From Syntrophomonadaceae bacterium (GTDB lineage Bacteria > Bacillota > Dethiobacteria > DTU022 > UBA8154), in contig PWRN01000020.1 in NCBI GenBank assembly GCA_003556225.1, forward strand, positions 1 through 64,000: a stretch of 64,000 nucleotides of DNA, given 5' to 3'. The number at the start of each line of letters is the position of its first letter. The first letter of the stretch is position 1. Shown piece after piece: positions 61,722 to 64,000 of the stretch. The notes under the pieces were generated by a model, which did no database searches, was not told the origin of the DNA, and saw only the letters and a program-made list of their open reading frames with translations. The position numbers and the translations under genes were made by a program.

Positions 61722-63692
61722 ATGGCTGAGAAAAAGAAAGAGAAAGATCGCAACCGTACGATAGACCCCGCTGCGTTGGAAGTATTGGCCAAGACAGAGG
61801 GCAACGGAGTAGAGTCGGTCTACGACCGATATTTGAACATGCAGCCCCAGTGCAACTACGGCAACGCCGGGGTTTGCTGCACTATCTGTATCCAGGGGCC
61901 CTGCCGCATCACCAAGAAAGCGTCCAAGGGCATCTGCGGTGCGGCCGGCTACACCATTGTGGCCCGCAACCTGGTTCGTTCTGTGCTGGGCGGAACTTCT
62001 GCTCACTCTGACCACGGTCTGCACACCACCCTGGCATTAAGTGAGGTGGCCGAAGGTCATGCAAAGGATTACGGCATCACGGACCCGGAGAAGTTGAAAA
62101 GGGTGGCCGAGCGCATGGAGATCAGTACCGAGGGACGTTCTGACCAGGAGATTCTAAAAGACCTGGTAAGCCTGGCCCTGGAGGATTTCAGCCGCATCAA
62201 CGGCAAATACAACGCCTGGTTGGAAAAGACCGTCGTTCCTGAGCGCATTGAAAAATTCATAGAATGTAACATCATGCCCTACAGCATCCACCGCACTATC
62301 GCCGAATCCATGGCCCAGACGCACATGGGCATGGACGCCGACCCGGTCAACCTGGTCTTCCAGGCCTTGAAAGCAGCCCTGTGCGACTATACCGGTATGC
62401 ACATCGCTACCGACCTTTCCGACATTCTCTTCGGCACTCCGTCCCCCAGTGTCAGCGAAGCGAACATGGGGGTATTGGAAGAAAACATGGTCAACATTGC
62501 CCTGCACGGCCACAACCCCATCTTGAGCGAGATGGTCGTCAAGGCCGCCCGGGAGATGCAAGACGAAGCCAAGGCTGTCGGTGCCGAAGGCATCAAATGC
62601 GTGGGCATCTGCTGCACCGGCAACGAGGTGCTCATGCGGCAGGGCGTTGCCCCGCTGACCAACTTTTTGTCCCAGGAACTGGCCATCATGACCGGCGCCG
62701 TGGACGCCATGGTTGTCGACATCCAGTGCATCATGCCCGGCATCCAGTCTGTAGCGGAATGCTACCACACCAAGATCATCACCACCATTCCCAACGCCAA
62801 GATCCCCAGTTCATACTACATTGATTTCGATGAAAAAAGGGCCATGGAAAAAGCCAGAGAAATCGTCATGGTTGCCGTAGAAAACTTCAAAGAGCGTGAC
62901 CCATCAAAAGTGAGCATACCCCAGATCAAAAACAAGCTTATTGCCGGTTTCAGCCTGGAGGCGTTTGAAGAACTTCTAGCTTCCGTGAACCCCGATGAGC
63001 CTTACAAGGTCATCACCGACGCCGTTGAGCAAGGTGAACTGGAGGGTCTGGTCCTTTTTGCCGGCTGCAACAACCTGAAAGTCCCGCATGACGAAAGTCA
63101 CTATACCATCGCCGTAGAGCTGGCTAAAAACAATATCTTGCCTGTGGCGACCGGGTGTGCCGCAGGAACCTATGCCAAGCTCGGTCTGCTCAACAGCGAT
63201 GCTGTGGAAAAGTATGCCGGAGACGGGCTGAAGGCGTTCATCAACCGCTTGAACGAAGCCAACAAGGAGAAGCTGAAAGGTGAAAAGCTGCCGCTCATTT
63301 TCCACATGGGCTCCTGCGTGGACAACACCCGGGCCTACGACCTGATGACTGCCCTGGCCCGCCAGTGGAAAGTAGACACACCAAAGGTGCCCTACGCCGC
63401 CAGCGCCCCGGAAGCCATGAGTGAAAAGGCTGTTTCCATCGGCAGCTGGTGCGTCACCCTGGGTATGCCCGTCCACGTCGGCGTGGTTCCGCCCATCCCG
63501 GGCAGTCCCCTGGTCGACGGGATCGCCCTGCAGATCGCTCAAGATGTCTATGGCGGCTACTTCATGTGGGAAGAAGACCCCAAGGAAGCTTCCCGCAAAC
63601 TTCTCGAAGCCATCAAAGAGAGAACCTGGAAACTCCGCGTGCACAAAATGGCTGCAGAGAAATACGAAACGGACCTTTCCACTACCTGGTAA
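61722..63692 (+). CDS. cooS: Anaerobic carbon-monoxide dehydrogenase catalytic subunit
   Basis: CNYGNAGVCCTICIQGPCRITKKASKGICGA; GCNNLKVPHDESHYTIAVEL; FHMGSCVDNTRA. Confidence 0.96.
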   Translation: MAEKKKEKDRNRTIDPAALEVLAKTEGNGVESVYDRYLNMQPQCNYGNAGVCCTICIQGPCRITKKASKGICGAAGYTIVARNLVRSVLGGTSAHSDHGLHTTLALSEVAEGHAKDYGITDPEKLKRVAERMEISTEGRSDQEILKDLVSLALEDFSRINGKYNAWLEKTVVPERIEKFIECNIMPYSIHRTIAESMAQTHMGMDADPVNLVFQALKAALCDYTGMHIATDLSDILFGTPSPSVSEANMGVLEENMVNIALHGHNPILSEMVVKAAREMQDEAKAVGAEGIKCVGICCTGNEVLMRQGVAPLTNFLSQELAIMTGAVDAMVVDIQCIMPGIQSVAECYHTKIITTIPNAKIPSSYYIDFDEKRAMEKAREIVMVAVENFKERDPSKVSIPQIKNKLIAGFSLEAFEELLASVNPDEPYKVITDAVEQGELEGLVLFAGCNNLKVPHDESHYTIAVELAKNNILPVATGCAAGTYAKLGLLNSDAVEKYAGDGLKAFINRLNEANKEKLKGEKLPLIFHMGSCVDNTRAYDLMTALARQWKVDTPKVPYAASAPEAMSEKAVSIGSWCVTLGMPVHVGVVPPIPGSPLVDGIALQIAQDVYGGYFMWEEDPKEASRKLLEAIKERTWKLRVHKMAAEKYETDLSTTW

Positions 63693-63726
63693 GAGACGTC
63701 AACAGAGCATAAGCGCGGACAAAGGA

Positions 63727-63763
63727 GAAACGGGCCTTATTAACAACGGCCCGTTTCTTTTTT
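63727..63763 (+). terminator. Rho-independent terminator after cooS
   Basis: GAAACGGGCC-ttattaacaac-GGCCCGTTTC + T run. Confidence 0.92.
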
Positions 63764-63782
63764 CCTTTTATTCCATTTTCCC

Positions 63783-63811
63783 TTGACAGCGGAAGAAGGA
63801 GGTTTTATAAT
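63783..63811 (+). promoter_or_regulatory. Consensus sigma-A promoter
   Basis: TTGACA - 17 nt - TATAAT. Confidence 0.82.
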
Positions 63812-63818
63812 CATTGTT

Positions 63819-63834
63819 ATACCCCATAGGGTAT
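63819..63834. promoter_or_regulatory. CsoR/CstR-like operator candidate
   Basis: ATACCC-CATA-GGGTAT, 7 nt downstream of the -10 box. Confidence 0.6.
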
Positions 63835-63978
63835 GTGGGTTGTCCAAGAAGAAAATGGAGTTGATTTCAACGCGCCTGGTCTTGCACTGCAGTCTTATGA
63901 TCAGTGTCGGGCAGCATAAAGAGCAATCAGGTTGGTTTGTGGTAGATCGAAATTATTATCTAGAAGGAGGGGGTCTTG

Positions 63979-64000
63979 ATGCGCAGCAGCACAAGTTCCG
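63979..64000 (+). CDS. Start of a truncated CDS at the window edge
   Basis: SD gaaggaggggg then ATG CGC AGC AGC ACA AGT TCC; only 7 codons visible. Confidence 0.4.

Noticed and set aside
62154-62768. Minus-strand ORFs opposite cooS (62154-62768, 62976-63644)
   Set aside because: Antisense of a highly conserved CooS coding sequence; no start/SD context or domain.
63834-63920. 28-codon ORF MWVVQEENGVDFNAPGLALQSYDQCRAA* in the leader after the last promoter
   Set aside because: No Shine-Dalgarno, start overlaps the operator dyad; likely chance.

Overview
The 64 kb window comes from a Firmicutes/Clostridia-type chromosome. This is inferred from the S10-spc-alpha ribosomal operon layout, the fadNAE-like operon, cdaA-cdaR, and CooS. 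Positions 1-19.9 kb hold the 3' end of tuf, a near-complete ribosomal protein superoperon (rpsJ to rplQ, with secY, map, infA, rpoA), ecfA1-ecfA2-ecfT, truA and rplM-rpsI. The rest is metabolic and accessory: a GGGPS/PcrB-family prenyl-glyceryl phosphate synthase, a split chromate transporter pair, a UbiA-family prenyltransferase, a DUF4015-like protein, htpX/lemA, an acyl-CoA synthetase, a beta-oxidation operon flanked by two paralogous MarR regulators, a LigB-like/AMMECR1/radical-SAM cluster, cdaA-cdaR-glmS, a split permease with a TetR regulator, a class I fumarase pair, Mrp plus a DUF5320-like protein, and an anaerobic CO dehydrogenase (cooS). The most interesting observations are: (i) LigB-like and AMMECR1 domains in the same frame, separated only by one TAA, with a new SD/TTG start; (ii) a STAS gene broken by an exact 7-bp tandem duplication; (iii) two identical-half-site dyads (TGAATGA-N4-TCATTCA) in front of a tetR gene and a divided permease; (iv) a perfect consensus promoter with a CsoR/CstR-like palindrome at the window end; (v) dyads bracketing the cooS promoter; (vi) missing adk and glmM at their usual syntenic positions. 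No rRNA, tRNA or CRISPR array was seen. All family calls are by eye from the translations; no database search was run.
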